From: Candidatus Aquirickettsiella gammari
GTDB taxonomy: Bacteria > Pseudomonadota > Gammaproteobacteria > Diplorickettsiales > Diplorickettsiaceae
Assembly (NCBI GenBank): GCA_002290645.2
Contig: NMOS02000010.1
Span: forward strand, 1-63,494
Direction of reading: 5' to 3'
Length of the DNA: 63,494 bases
A program made the translations under genes and the position numbers. Of the stretch, positions 1 to 9,315 are shown piece by piece. A model generated the notes under the pieces. That model was not told the origin of the DNA, did no database searches, and worked only from the letters and a program-made list of their open reading frames with translations. Each line of letters opens with the position of its first letter. The stretch's first letter is position 1.

Positions 1-75
1 AACCGCTGGAACTCCTGCTCCATACTCTTTCAGCACGGTGATAATTTGCGATTCACTAAATTTTTTCTTTTTCAT
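1..75 (-). CDS. IS3-family transposase OrfA, N-terminal fragment (cut by window edge)
   Basis: An ATG at 75-73 opens a frame that runs to the window edge (25 codons). The peptide starts MKKKKFSESQII and continues with a KEYGAGVPAV stretch, the usual opening of the helix-turn-helix OrfA protein of IS3-family (IS407-like) elements, which binds the IS ends. A good ribosome binding site, CAGGAGAC, lies about 8 bases upstream. OrfB, the DDE catalytic part, would lie outside the window. Identical to the right-hand copy over the visible part. Confidence 0.8.
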   Translation of the reverse strand, partial: MKKKKFSESQIITVLKEYGAGVPAV

Positions 76-148
76 TTTTAAGTCTCCTGGTCAGTAATTT
101 ACCAAAAAACTCTATTTCTTTCATGGGGAATTATAAGGGAGGGTTACC
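1..148 (-). mobile_element. End of an IS3-family insertion sequence (left copy)
   Basis: These 148 bases are the reverse complement of the last 148 bases of the window with one mismatch (position 128 against 63367). Identity stops sharply after position 148, which marks the outer edge of the repeated unit. It holds the leader, ribosome binding site and first 25 codons of a transposase reading out of the window to the left. The element is cut by the window edge, so its length, second end and target duplication cannot be seen. Family assignment rests on the OrfA-like N-terminus. Confidence 0.85.
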
Positions 149-154
149 AAGATA

Positions 155-277
155 ATGTTTCGTTTGCGCCGAGTGATGCGCTTGAGAAAAGTTCGGGAGT
201 GCGCAGTAAAAATTTGTGAAGAAGGCGGCGGTAGGTATTTCTTTGATAAGCTAATTAACGGATATGATAAAGCTTAG
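155..277 (+). pseudogene. Short open tail of an unidentified gene cut by the IS
   Basis: Just inside the left IS edge a frame runs from the IS junction to a TAG at 275-277; from the ATG at 155 it encodes 40 residues, MFRLRRVMRLRK at the start and FFDKLINGYDKA at the end. It is richer in G+C than the AT-rich DNA that follows, as a coding remnant would be. I do not recognise the peptide. The simplest reading is the 3' end of a gene disrupted by insertion-sequence activity; it may also be chance. Confidence 0.3.
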
Positions 278-305
278 GAAAAAATAATTTAATTATTTTT
301 TATAT

Positions 306-336
306 AATTAAACTATTTAATATAAATAGTTTAATT
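306..336. repeat. Perfect 14-bp inverted repeat upstream of the first gene
   Basis: The arms AATTAAACTATTTA and TAAATAGTTTAATT are exact reverse complements separated by three bases (ATA). It ends 8 bases before a likely -35 box at 345 and about 70 bases before the gene at 404. There is no T-tract, so it looks more like a regulator binding site than a terminator. It is very AT-rich, which raises the chance of coincidence. Confidence 0.45.
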
Positions 337-344
337 TATTTGAA

Positions 345-373
345 TTGCAATATTAGGCATGTTAATTTATCAA
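345..373 (+). promoter_or_regulatory. Likely sigma-70 promoter for the orphan gene at 404
   Basis: TTGCAA at 345-350 and TATCAA at 368-373 are separated by 17 bases, each matching four of six consensus positions. Transcription would start about 20 bases before the coding region, whose ribosome binding site is the AAAAAGGG run near 386-391. The 306-336 palindrome lies immediately upstream. Confidence 0.4.
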
Positions 374-403
374 TGCGTAAATTGAAAAAAGGGAATAATT
401 TTT

Positions 404-1351
404 ATGCGAGAAATATTGTGGATCTCCTTACCTGAACAAGAATCGGTGGATATAAAAGGAGTTATTAATTATATTAATAAGAAAAATTTACCTTCTTTAA
501 GTATCGAACAGCTACTCGAAAAATTAATAAATAATCAAGCCGATGGGTGGTCCCAGGTAATTACGCAATATAATAATATATCTTCAGTGCGTAATATCGA
601 TGCCTCAGAAATGCGTGTCAGAGCATTAGCGGTAAACAATCAATTTTTGCAACATCAGGCCGTGCTAGTCGATAAGGTATTTAATCCCAATCAACTGTTG
701 GGTTTAATTATTTTGTGTTATTCGAATCCTTTGTTAATAGGCCCTAAATTGTGTAGGGCATTGAAAGAAGAGGATGCCGATAGTGTTGCCAGGGAAATCT
801 TAGAGAATTCTGCTTTCGTAAGAGCAGCGGGAAGGGTAGTGCCTTGGGCCAGTAATTTACGCTTATTAAATTACGCGCTTTATGCTAATAATACTTCGGT
901 ACAATTACCAATAGAAGTTTTAACGCGAATAAGAATGGATGCTGTGAAAAAAGGTATTCATTTAGTAGAGTTAGGTCGATTAGCAGATACAAGTGATACC
1001 AGTTTGGCAGCGATGATTCCCTTGGCGATGGTGAATGATACGAATTTTCAAGAATTGCAGCAAGGCGAAGTTAAGCCTGCTGGATACCTTGGAGTTACCT
1101 TTGAGGAATCAACTTTCAATTTTAATGTGGCCGACCATCGTCGTATCGATGGGGTTCTGGCGCCTACTTTATTTTTATTGCAGATTCCGGTTGTTAGTCC
1201 GGTAATTCGTAATGTGGGTCGAGATTTAGCCAATGGCTTATCGCGTGTTGCTCACTATACGGGAAATTTTTTTATGAAGAATACAAAAAAGGTAAATGCG
1301 GGTGCTGAAGAGCAAGCGACACTTTTATCAGATCCCGAAGTAAAACTTTAA
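404..1351 (+). CDS. Hypothetical protein, 315 residues, unknown family
   Basis: I do not recognise this protein. It starts MREILWISLPEQ, has no signal peptide and no clear membrane segment, and looks like a mostly helical, soluble protein. A moderately hydrophobic stretch lies near residues 92-108 (NPNQLLGLIILCYSNP). The C-terminus is polar with several acidic residues (GAEEQATLLSDPEVKL), which would be compatible with a type IV secretion signal but does not prove one. It lies alone between the IS-damaged left edge and rpoD, facing rpoD, with a promoter and palindrome of its own upstream and a terminator hairpin downstream. Coding is supported by its length and by codon usage like that of its neighbours. 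Confidence 0.75.
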   Translation: MREILWISLPEQESVDIKGVINYINKKNLPSLSIEQLLEKLINNQADGWSQVITQYNNISSVRNIDASEMRVRALAVNNQFLQHQAVLVDKVFNPNQLLGLIILCYSNPLLIGPKLCRALKEEDADSVAREILENSAFVRAAGRVVPWASNLRLLNYALYANNTSVQLPIEVLTRIRMDAVKKGIHLVELGRLADTSDTSLAAMIPLAMVNDTNFQELQQGEVKPAGYLGVTFEESTFNFNVADHRRIDGVLAPTLFLLQIPVVSPVIRNVGRDLANGLSRVAHYTGNFFMKNTKKVNAGAEEQATLLSDPEVKL

Positions 1352-1379
1352 TTTTAAAAAAATAAATTTGATAGAGAAC

Positions 1380-1409
1380 CGGTTAGGAACAATTAGTTGT
1401 TCCTAACCG
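1380..1409. terminator. Hairpin between convergent genes (bidirectional terminator-like)
   Basis: CGGTTAGGAACAA at 1380-1392 and TTGTTCCTAACCG at 1397-1409 are perfect 13-bp arms around a TTAG loop. It lies between the stop of the orphan gene (1351) and the stop of rpoD (1424), so it can serve both. The downstream T-tracts are poor on both strands, so efficiency is uncertain. Confidence 0.65.
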
Positions 1410-1423
1410 TGTTAATAATTTTA

Positions 1424-3364
1424 TTACTCTTGATCAAGAAAGCTACGTAAGGGCTCGGAACGTGTAGGGTGACGTAATTTACGTAAGGCTTTGGCTTCAA
1501 TTTGTCGGATACGTTCACGCGTAACGTCGAATTGCTTGCCTACTTCTTCTAAGGTGTGATCGGTATTCATGTCAATACCAAAACGCATACGCAATACCTT
1601 AGCTTCGCGCGATGTGAGTGATGCCAATACGCGTTGCGCGGTTTCGCGTAAACCTTCGATGGTAGCCGCATCAATGGGCGATAAGGCTGTTGCGTCTTCT
1701 ATAAAATCACCTAAGTGTGAATCACCATCATCATCACCAATAGGTGTTTCCATCGAAATAGGCTCTTTAGCGATTTTAAGGATCTTGCGAATTTTATCTT
1801 CGGGTAAGCCCATTTTTTTACTGAGATCTTCCGGCGAAGGTTCTTTCCCAGTCGCTTGCAATATTTGACGTGAAATGCGATTGAGTTTGTTAATCGTTTC
1901 AATCATATGTACTGGAATACGGATAGTCCGTGCTTGATCGGCAATCGAACGGGTGATGGCTTGTCGTATCCACCAAGTTGCGTAGGTTGAAAATTTATAA
2001 CCTCGACGGTATTCAAATTTATCAACCGCTTTCATCAAGCCAATATTGCCTTCTTGAATTAAATCAAGAAATTGTAAACCCCGATTGGTATATTTTTTCG
2101 CGATCGAAATAACAAGACGAAGATTCGCTTCAACCATTTCTTTTTTTGCCCGTCGTGCCTTCGCTTCACCAGCCGACATTTGGCGATTGATTGCTTTGAT
2201 ATCAGCAATGCTCATGTCGATGTTTTTTTCTAATTCACGCAGCTTATTTTGTGCCGAAGTAATGGGGATATGTAATGATTTTAGCGCTTGCGAATAACTT
2301 TTTTTAGCATTGATGTGTTTTTTAAGAAAGTTTTCATTCGTTTCATTTTTTGGAAAAGAACTAATAAAAAGTTGACGTGGTATTTTGGCTTCATTAATAC
2401 ATAAACGCATGATAACCCGCTCTTGAATGCGAATTTCGCCTAAAAGGGAACGCATTTTTCGAGTCAATTTCTCGAGCTGACGTGGTATGAGTTTAAATTT
2501 AGTAAAGGCATCAGCTAATAATGCCGCCTGTTTCAAGGTTTTTTTATCGAAGCGACCGTGTTTTTTTTGTGTCGCCAAAAAAGCCTCGTAAAATGCTTTT
2601 AACTGAGCAAAACGTGCATGGGCAAGTTCTGGATCGGGCCCGCTATCGAGTTCAGCAAAGCCATCTTCTTCATCGCTTGTGCCGCTTTTTGATTTAGCGT
2701 CACCGTTTTCGTCATCTGTTTCTTTATCGTCAGCGCCTTCATTTGCACTGCTACTCAGATCTTCCTCTTCATCGTGCGCTTCAGATGAAATGTTTTTTCC
2801 AGGTGGTAATTCCAGCGGAATAGAAAGTTCTTCTAGGTCTAAAAATCCACTAATAATATCGTTCAAACGGATTTCTTGTCGTTCATAACGCGTATAATCA
2901 CTGAGTATATCAGAAACATTTTCTGGATATTGAGTCAGCGCGGTTAAAATAGCCTGTAGGCCTTCTTCAATACGCTTAGCGAGTTTAATCTCTCCTTCAC
3001 GGGTTAGTAATTCAACGGTGCCCATTTCGCGCATATACATACGGACGGGATCCGTTGTACGACCTAGTTCAGCGGCTATATTACCTAGGGTATGGGTGTT
3101 GTCCGAACTGGATTCCTCTTCCGATGAATTGCTAGCGATACTCGAAGCCAGTAAAGTTTCCATATCGGGCGGAACTTCATAGACAGGGATACCGATATCA
3201 TTGAGCATCAAGATAATCTCATCAAGCTGTAGTTGCTCTTGCTCAGCTTCAGAGATAATATCTTCCAACAAATGGTCGTTTATTTCAGCATAAGTGACAA
3301 ACCCTTGCTTTTTACCATGTGCTATAAGTTCGCGTAAGCGGGATTGTTGTTGTTCGAAATCCAT
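1424..3364 (-). CDS. rpoD: RNA polymerase primary sigma factor (sigma-70)
   Basis: Directs RNA polymerase to housekeeping promoters. Visible parts: region 1.1 (about residues 1-75), region 1.2 around [11 protein letters not shown] (105-115), a long non-conserved segment with an acidic stretch (about 195-240), region 2 with the -10 recognition helix ([16 protein letters not shown]), region 3, and region 4.2 with [18 protein letters not shown] near the C-terminus. Length (646) is normal for a gammaproteobacterial RpoD. The start is supported by AAGAGG about 12 bases upstream. Usually rpoD follows rpsU-dnaG; here the upstream neighbour is the divergent folKP gene, so the macromolecular-synthesis operon is broken up. 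Confidence 0.98.
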   Translation of the reverse strand: MDFEQQQSRLRELIAHGKKQGFVTYAEINDHLLEDIISEAEQEQLQLDEIILMLNDIGIPVYEVPPDMETLLASSIASNSSEEESSSDNTHTLGNIAAELGRTTDPVRMYMREMGTVELLTREGEIKLAKRIEEGLQAILTALTQYPENVSDILSDYTRYERQEIRLNDIISGFLDLEELSIPLELPPGKNISSEAHDEEEDLSSSANEGADDKETDDENGDAKSKSGTSDEEDGFAELDSGPDPELAHARFAQLKAFYEAFLATQKKHGRFDKKTLKQAALLADAFTKFKLIPRQLEKLTRKMRSLLGEIRIQERVIMRLCINEAKIPRQLFISSFPKNETNENFLKKHINAKKSYSQALKSLHIPITSAQNKLRELEKNIDMSIADIKAINRQMSAGEAKARRAKKEMVEANLRLVISIAKKYTNRGLQFLDLIQEGNIGLMKAVDKFEYRRGYKFSTYATWWIRQAITRSIADQARTIRIPVHMIETINKLNRISRQILQATGKEPSPEDLSKKMGLPEDKIRKILKIAKEPISMETPIGDDDGDSHLGDFIEDATALSPIDAATIEGLRETAQRVLASLTSREAKVLRMRFGIDMNTDHTLEEVGKQFDVTRERIRQIEAKALRKLRHPTRSEPLRSFLDQE

Positions 3365-3399
3365 AACTGCGCTTGACCTCTTGGGAAAGTAAGAATTTT

Positions 3400-3405
3400 A
3401 TTATA
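3400..3405 (-). promoter_or_regulatory. Likely -10 box for rpoD
   Basis: Read on the minus strand, a perfect TATAAT lies about 35 bases upstream of the rpoD start. The matching -35 region (TTATAG with a 17-base spacer) is poor. It lies within the 105-base gap shared with divergent folKP. Confidence 0.35.
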
Positions 3406-3469
3406 TACCTAATACGATAAACCTATAAACCTTTAACTTAGAAAAGGCAAGTTTTTAAGACAAAAAAAT

Positions 3470-4813
3470 ATGTTAATACTTGGTTTAGGTACAAACTTAG
3501 GCGATGGTTTAAATAACCTGCGTTCAGCACTGCAATTATTGCAAAAATCATCGACGATTGCACCCCTGCAAATTTCACCCGTTTATACCTCGTCGGCGCT
3601 TTTACCCGCGTATGCTCCCGCGGCTTGGAATAGACCGTATTTGAATGTGGCGCTTGCCTGTGAAACTAGCTTGTCCCCCTTTGAAACCTTAAGGCAGATT
3701 AAACAGATTGAAAAGCAGTTAGGCCGAGAAGAAAGCCAGCGCTGGGCACCCCGAGTGATTGATATCGATATCCTTGCTTGGGATGACTTAGTGATGGATG
3801 AGGCCGATCTAAAAATACCTCACGCTGAATTATTGGCTAGACCCTTTGCATTATGGCCTTTGCTTGATTTATGGCCCAATTGGAAGCATCCGAGCGTAGA
3901 GTTATCAAGCCTACTATCTAGTTGGGGTTCCCGTTTTACAGCAAGCCAAGCGGCTTGTGGAGCCCAGCAAATTCCACAACGTTTAGCGGGCAGTGCTTTA
4001 GTCGGTATATTAAATATAACCGCAGATTCTTTTTCAGATGGCGGTCAATTTGTTAGCATTCCTAATGCAATCGCGCAAGCCGAAAAATTAGTGCGTGAGG
4101 GAGCGGAAGTGCTGGATATAGGTGCAGAATCTACCCGTCCAGGGGCAAGCCCTGTTTTACCAGAAGATGAATGGGACTTATTAGCCCCTGTTTTGACGGC
4201 AATAAAAGAATGCTGGAAACGATGGCCATTTAAGCCAAAGTTGAGTATAGACACCCGTCATCCTCAGGTAGCGGCAAGAGCGCTTGAGCATGGGATAGAT
4301 TGGATTAACGACGTCAGCGGATTTATGGATGAAAAAATGCGTCGATTAGCAGCTGAGTATTCTGTGAAATGCGTGCTTATGCACAACCTCGGGATCCCAG
4401 TACAGAAAAATCGTGTGTTGGCGGCGTATCCGCCTATTTGTGAGCAAATTTTGACGTGGGCTGAACTGAGATTTAATCAGTTACTGGAAGCAGGTGTCGC
4501 GCCAAAACAACTCATCTTTGATATTGGCATTGGTTTTGGTAAGACAGCGCAACAATCTAAATTTTTATTGGAAAATATAAAACACTTTCGTCAATTAAAT
4601 TGTCCTTTACTGGTTGGTCACTCACGAAAGTCTTTTTTAAATTTAATGACAGACAAGCCTTTTGCAGAGCGAGATTTTGAAACAGCGATGATATCTTATC
4701 AGTTGGCATTACAAGGGGTTGAGTATTTGCGTGTCCACAATGTACGTTTAAATGCTGAAGCCGTGGCTATGGCGACCCAAATTATTCCATCAGATGAAAT
4801 AGTGACGGCCTAA
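3470..4813 (+). CDS. folKP: Bifunctional HPPK-DHPS folate enzyme (FolK-FolP fusion)
   Basis: Two consecutive steps of folate synthesis in one chain. Residues 1 to about 150 are 6-hydroxymethyl-7,8-dihydropterin pyrophosphokinase (GLGTNLGD near the start, RVIDIDIL at 95-102). From about residue 177 to the end is dihydropteroate synthase, with GILNITADSFSDGG (179-192), DIGAESTRPGA, SIDTRHP, INDVSGF, GIGFGKT and VGHSRKS. In most gammaproteobacteria folK and folP are separate genes; fusions are known from Francisella and some other lineages. The canonical DHPS motif has Pro where this one has Ala (TADSFS). No good ribosome binding site precedes the ATG. Divergent from rpoD, convergent with gcvPB. 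Confidence 0.93.
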   Translation: MLILGLGTNLGDGLNNLRSALQLLQKSSTIAPLQISPVYTSSALLPAYAPAAWNRPYLNVALACETSLSPFETLRQIKQIEKQLGREESQRWAPRVIDIDILAWDDLVMDEADLKIPHAELLARPFALWPLLDLWPNWKHPSVELSSLLSSWGSRFTASQAACGAQQIPQRLAGSALVGILNITADSFSDGGQFVSIPNAIAQAEKLVREGAEVLDIGAESTRPGASPVLPEDEWDLLAPVLTAIKECWKRWPFKPKLSIDTRHPQVAARALEHGIDWINDVSGFMDEKMRRLAAEYSVKCVLMHNLGIPVQKNRVLAAYPPICEQILTWAELRFNQLLEAGVAPKQLIFDIGIGFGKTAQQSKFLLENIKHFRQLNCPLLVGHSRKSFLNLMTDKPFAERDFETAMISYQLALQGVEYLRVHNVRLNAEAVAMATQIIPSDEIVTA

Positions 4814-4842
4814 TGTTTAAAAAGCGCCTATTAATAATACGA

Positions 4843-6297
4843 TTAACGTATTTCCCAAGTCAGATCAAGTTCTCGCACGGCTTTGACATCATCTAAACGT
4901 CGTAAGCTTAAATGATGTGGGGCGTTATGTAAAATAGCTGGATTTTCTTTTGCTTCTGCAAGAATTTTGCCCATCGCCGCTACAAAACTATCTAACTCTT
5001 GTTTTGATTCTGTTTCAGTCGGCTCGATTAATAAGCATTCGGGAACGAGTAAAGGAAAATAAGTGGTAGGGGCATGAAAACCAAAATCAAGTAAACGTTT
5101 ACCGACATCCATCGCGGAGATATTAAATTGTTTAGACAAATCTTTTAAAGTTAAAATAAATTCGTGGCTAGCACGCCGTTGTGGGAAAGCCGGTGTGTAT
5201 CCAATAGCGTGTAATCGGTGCAGTAAATAATTAGCATTGAGTGTGGCAAACTCGGAAACACGTTTTAAACCATTGGCGCCTAATAAACGCGCGTAAATAT
5301 AAGCGCGTAAAAGGATACCTGTGTTTCCGCTAAACGCCGATAAACGACCTATGCTTTGTGGTCTATCGGCTAACTCTAAGCATCGATAATGATTATTTGC
5401 GTAATCGATTGTGGGAATCGGTAGAAATGGCAGCAAGCGCTTTGCAACCGCAACAGGTCCCGCTCCAGGGCCGCCGCCACCGTGGGGGGTTGCAAAGGTT
5501 TTATGTAAATTGAGATGCATGACATCAAAACCCATATCTCCAGGTCTTATTTTCGCTAAAATCGCATTTAGATTAGCGCCATCGTAGTAAAGTAATCCTC
5601 CCGCTTGATGAATAATGTGTGCGATTTGTTCAATTTGTCTTTCGAATACGCCCAAAGTAGAAGGGTTGGTTAACATGATTCCTGCCGTGTGAGGGCCCAC
5701 TACCGCATTCAATGCCACTAAGTCTACATCTCCTGCACGGTTAGTTGGAATTTCACGAACCTTATAGCCGCACATGACCGCCGAAGCGGGATTGGTTCCA
5801 TGTGCCGCATCTGGAATCAGAAATTCCGTTCTTGCCTTATCACCACGGGAGGCGTGATAGGCTTTAATCATAGCAACACCGGCAAATTCACCTTGAGCTC
5901 CTGCCATTGGTGTTAAAGAAACACCGGCCATACCGGTTACTTCTTTTAAAATTTCTTGAAACTCATAGAGGCAACGTAGGGTTCCTTGACAATTTTCTTC
6001 AGTTATCAAAGGATGTTGATTGAGAAAGTTGGGTAATGAGGCTAAGCGATGAACACCACGTGGGTTGTACTTCATCGTACAGGAACCCAATGGATAGAAA
6101 TGGGTATCAATAGAGAAATTTTTTTGTGATAAGCGTGTAAAATGACGTACGACTTGTAACTCAGAAACTTGTGGTAATAACGGTTCCGTTTTCCGTAATA
6201 GATTTTCCGGAATAGATAATTTATTCCCGGGCTTTAAATTCACTGGAATTTGTGCTTTGGCAATACGGCCTGTTTGACTCAGTTCAAAAATAAGCAT
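4843..6297 (-). CDS. gcvPB: Glycine dehydrogenase (decarboxylating) subunit 2, P-protein
   Basis: C-terminal half of the split P-protein of the glycine cleavage system. With GcvPA it decarboxylates glycine using pyridoxal phosphate and passes the aminomethyl group to GcvH. The PLP-binding lysine lies in [21 protein letters not shown] (about residues 260-280). Length 484 is usual for the two-subunit type. Last gene of gcvT-gcvH-gcvPA-gcvPB, 10 bases after gcvPA, and convergent with folKP across a 29-base gap with no visible terminator. Confidence 0.96.
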   Translation of the reverse strand: MLIFELSQTGRIAKAQIPVNLKPGNKLSIPENLLRKTEPLLPQVSELQVVRHFTRLSQKNFSIDTHFYPLGSCTMKYNPRGVHRLASLPNFLNQHPLITEENCQGTLRCLYEFQEILKEVTGMAGVSLTPMAGAQGEFAGVAMIKAYHASRGDKARTEFLIPDAAHGTNPASAVMCGYKVREIPTNRAGDVDLVALNAVVGPHTAGIMLTNPSTLGVFERQIEQIAHIIHQAGGLLYYDGANLNAILAKIRPGDMGFDVMHLNLHKTFATPHGGGGPGAGPVAVAKRLLPFLPIPTIDYANNHYRCLELADRPQSIGRLSAFSGNTGILLRAYIYARLLGANGLKRVSEFATLNANYLLHRLHAIGYTPAFPQRRASHEFILTLKDLSKQFNISAMDVGKRLLDFGFHAPTTYFPLLVPECLLIEPTETESKQELDSFVAAMGKILAEAKENPAILHNAPHHLSLRRLDDVKAVRELDLTWEIR

Positions 6298-6307
6298 AAA
6301 AAATTTT

Positions 6308-7675
6308 TTACGATGTCGCGTTAAGTAATTTAGATAATTGTTGTTGATAAAGATTTAAATCTTGTTGGGTTTTAGTTTCAGTGACACAAATTAATAGAGC
6401 ATTGCCTAATTCAGGATACAGTGTCGATAGATTAAATCCGCCGTGTATGCCTACTTTAGCTAACGCCTGTAACAAATGATTAACCGGTTTTGGCAAACGA
6501 ATAACAAACTCATGAAAAAAAGGCGCGTTAAAAATTAATTCTACCTGAGGTAGCTGGGTTAATTGCTGAGCGAGTTGCTGTGAGTTCTGGTGAGAAACAC
6601 GGGCTATACTTTGTAAACCCGCCGGGCCTAAAAGACTCATGTAAATCGTAGCAGCAGTGACTAATAGACCTTGATTAGTACAGATATTTGAGGTGGCTTT
6701 TGCACGACGAATATGTTGCTCTCGCGCTTGTAATGTCAATGTAAATCCGGGTTTTCCAGTTTTATCAACCGTACGGCCGACAATTCTTCCCGGCATTTGC
6801 CGAACCCACTCTTTCTTACAACACATAAAACCAAAATAAGGTCCGCCACCGGCAAGCGGGATGCCTAAAGCTTGTCCTTCACCACAAACGATGTCTGCCG
6901 CTTTTTCTCCCCAAGCTCCAGGTTCTTTTAGCAAACCCAAACTGATAGGATTCGTGACCGCAATGACAAGCGCCTGTTGTGCGTGCGCCCAATTAGTGAG
7001 CTTGTCAACTGCTTCGAGTGATCCAAAAAAATTAGGTTGTGCTATGACTAAGGCACAAATATCTTGGCGCTCCCATTTTTCAAGCGCCGATAACAAGGTA
7101 TTGCCTTGTTGTGGACAATAATCGATGTCGATAAGTTCAATGTTCTGTTGCGTTACGATAGTTTGTAGGGTCTGTCGATAATGAGGGTGCAGAGTGCGAG
7201 GGATTAAAATTCGTGCGGATTTACTGTGTTTGTTGGCCCGCACCGCCATTAAAATAGCCTCTGCTAAGGCTGAAGCGCCATCGTAAAGAGAAGCATTGGA
7301 ATAATCCATCCCAGTAAGACTAGCCATCATGGTTTGATATTCATAAATGAGCTGTAAGGTTCCTTGGCTTGCTTCAGCTTGATAGGGTGTGTAAGCGGTC
7401 ATAAATTCGCCACGACTGGCAATATCCCAAACAGCCGCCGGAATGTGATGTTCATAAGCGCCCGCACCAATAAAGCAAAGCCCTTTTTTGTTTTCACCGG
7501 CACGTTCTTCGGTGATTCTGCTCATCTCCATCTCGGTGAGGCCAGGTGGGATAGCAGTTGATGGCGCAATTTTTAAATGAGAGGGAATTTCATCAAATAA
7601 ATCATCAATGCTATGCACCCCCAGGGTAGCTAACATCTCTTGTATTTCGACATCAGTATGAGGAATAAATGGCAT
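6308..7675 (-). CDS. gcvPA: Glycine dehydrogenase (decarboxylating) subunit 1, P-protein
   Basis: N-terminal partner of the split P-protein. The chosen start (ATG at 7675) gives [15 protein letters not shown], the typical N-terminus, and leaves one base between the gcvH stop and this ATG, which suggests translational coupling. A longer frame reaching 7717 would run into gcvH and is less likely. The chain is 455 residues and shows the GcvPA features [20 protein letters not shown], [14 protein letters not shown] and the glycine-rich AGGGPYFGF. Acts in the cytoplasm with GcvPB. Confidence 0.95.
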   Translation of the reverse strand: MPFIPHTDVEIQEMLATLGVHSIDDLFDEIPSHLKIAPSTAIPPGLTEMEMSRITEERAGENKKGLCFIGAGAYEHHIPAAVWDIASRGEFMTAYTPYQAEASQGTLQLIYEYQTMMASLTGMDYSNASLYDGASALAEAILMAVRANKHSKSARILIPRTLHPHYRQTLQTIVTQQNIELIDIDYCPQQGNTLLSALEKWERQDICALVIAQPNFFGSLEAVDKLTNWAHAQQALVIAVTNPISLGLLKEPGAWGEKAADIVCGEGQALGIPLAGGGPYFGFMCCKKEWVRQMPGRIVGRTVDKTGKPGFTLTLQAREQHIRRAKATSNICTNQGLLVTAATIYMSLLGPAGLQSIARVSHQNSQQLAQQLTQLPQVELIFNAPFFHEFVIRLPKPVNHLLQALAKVGIHGGFNLSTLYPELGNALLICVTETKTQQDLNLYQQQLSKLLNATS

Positions 7676-7676
7676 C

Positions 7677-8072
7677 TTAGTGCATCTCGACGGCAATATG
7701 TTGTTGGTATAATTCAAAACTTAATAAATTTTCTAATTCACTAGGGTCGGAAAATTTGATCCGAAATAACCATCCTTTATTATAAGGATCCTTATTAATG
7801 AGTTCAGGTGATTTGTTAAGTGCCGCATTAATTTCAATAATTTCACCTGAAAGCGGGGAATAAACATCAGCGGCTGCTTTTACGGATTCTAGTACACAGA
7901 TTTCTTCACGCCGCGTTACCACTTTTTGCAGCGCGGGTAATTCCACAAAGACGATATCGCCTAATAGTGCTTGAGCATGCTCCGTAATACCTATACAAGC
8001 AATCTGCTCTGCTTCCACACGAACCCATTCATGGGTAGGTGTATATTTTAATACTGAGGGGGTATTTTTCAT
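7677..8072 (-). CDS. gcvH: Glycine cleavage system H protein (lipoyl carrier)
   Basis: Carries the aminomethyl intermediate on a lipoyl arm between the P, T and L proteins. The lipoylated lysine is Lys65 in [18 protein letters not shown]. The start at 8072 gives [16 protein letters not shown], the family N-terminus, and 131 residues, the normal length; upstream extensions would overlap gcvT and are not family-like. It follows gcvT by 22 bases and touches gcvPA. Confidence 0.96.
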   Translation of the reverse strand: MKNTPSVLKYTPTHEWVRVEAEQIACIGITEHAQALLGDIVFVELPALQKVVTRREEICVLESVKAAADVYSPLSGEIIEINAALNKSPELINKDPYNKGWLFRIKFSDPSELENLLSFELYQQHIAVEMH

Positions 8073-8094
8073 GATAATTACTCTTTTAACCGAT

Positions 8095-9195
8095 TTAATT
8101 TTTAGAGCGCGCAAAGGTTTTTTTTCCTTGGCGTACAAAGGGAGGTTTAATGATTTGGGTGGGATAGGCTTGAGCGCCCATGATGACATCACAATACTCT
8201 TCGTTATGAGCGTAAGGGATTCTAGCAAAAGCAATCGAATAACCTAAAGTCGGGGAATAACTACCACTGGTAATTTGACCTTCCCCTTGTGGGGTTATAA
8301 CTTTTTGCTTCTTACGTAGGAAACGTCCTTTTTCTTCTAGTACCAATCCGACCAGTTTTCGTGCTGGATTTTTTTGCTGCATAGCTAGGGCTTGGCGACC
8401 TATAAAATCTCGATCAGTAGGTTCCCAGGCAATAGTCCAGGCTAGATTAGATTCTAATGGTGTGGTAGTGGGGTCCATGTCAGCGCCATGTAGATTAAAA
8501 CCCGCTTCTAGACGTAGCGTATCCCGCGCCCCTAAGCCACAGGGCAGATTCCCAAGTGCGATTAAATCTTGCCAGAATACTTCGGCTTCTTCGTTAGGAA
8601 GCATGACCTCAAGGCCTTCTTCACCGGTATAGCCTGTTTTGGCAATACACCAGTCGTTTTGCGTAGTACAATGGAAGGGTTTTAACTCTTTAATAAGTAA
8701 TCGCTGTGCTTCGTTAAAAGCCAAGTTGGCTTTTGCTAAAGCTTGAGGGCCCTGGATTGCAATGATGGCTAGATCGGTGCGCTCAATGATAGAGATAGGC
8801 GCGAAATTTTTAGCGTGGGTATTAATCCAGTCTAGATCAGATTGTCGATTTCCAGCATTAAGTACTATTCGATAAAGTTGTTCGGAAAGCTGGTAAACAA
8901 TTAAATCATCCAAAATACCCGCCGTATTATTTAACATGCAGGTGTAAAGGGCTTTTCCCGGAACTAAACGTTGTGGGTTATTAGCTAATAAATAACTGAG
9001 ATAAGCTAGCGCGTTTTCTCCACAGATATCGACAGCAAGCATGTGTGAAACGTCAAATAAGCCACTACTTTGTCGGACTACATGATGTTCTTGTATTTGC
9101 GAACCGTAATGCAAAGGCATCTGCCAACCGGCAAAATTGACTAACAGTGCTGCTTTTTTTTTATGTTGCTCATAAAGAATCGTTTTGTTTTCCAT
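8095..9195 (-). CDS. gcvT: Aminomethyltransferase, T protein of glycine cleavage
   Basis: Transfers the methylene group from aminomethyl-lipoyl GcvH to tetrahydrofolate, releasing ammonia. The folate-binding GcvT domain is recognisable from FAGWQMPLHYGS, the GLFDVSHM motif, and GYTGEEGLEVMLP. 366 residues, normal. First gene of the glycine cleavage operon; the 120 bases upstream hold a TATAAT-like box near 9221-9226 but no structure that I can recognise as a glycine riboswitch. The one-carbon output connects with glyA at 42782. Confidence 0.96.
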   Translation of the reverse strand: MENKTILYEQHKKKAALLVNFAGWQMPLHYGSQIQEHHVVRQSSGLFDVSHMLAVDICGENALAYLSYLLANNPQRLVPGKALYTCMLNNTAGILDDLIVYQLSEQLYRIVLNAGNRQSDLDWINTHAKNFAPISIIERTDLAIIAIQGPQALAKANLAFNEAQRLLIKELKPFHCTTQNDWCIAKTGYTGEEGLEVMLPNEEAEVFWQDLIALGNLPCGLGARDTLRLEAGFNLHGADMDPTTTPLESNLAWTIAWEPTDRDFIGRQALAMQQKNPARKLVGLVLEEKGRFLRKKQKVITPQGEGQITSGSYSPTLGYSIAFARIPYAHNEEYCDVIMGAQAYPTQIIKPPFVRQGKKTFARSKN

Positions 9196-9315
9196 GGGAT
9201 TGCCCCGCGTTAAAATTTTTCAGTAAGGCATTATAGCTTGCGTTAAGCAAATTACTAAACGCTTTGTTTTTTATAGGATACACGTCAGGTGTTTTATCGT
9301 CTAAACGGAAAAAAT

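Noticed and set aside
8073-8234. N-terminal extension of gcvH into gcvT
   Set aside because: The extension overlaps conserved gcvT codons and family members start at [12 protein letters not shown]-like sequence.
9196-9315. Possible glycine riboswitch before gcvT
   Set aside because: The leader is only about 120 bases including the promoter, and no tandem aptamer-like structure could be drawn.
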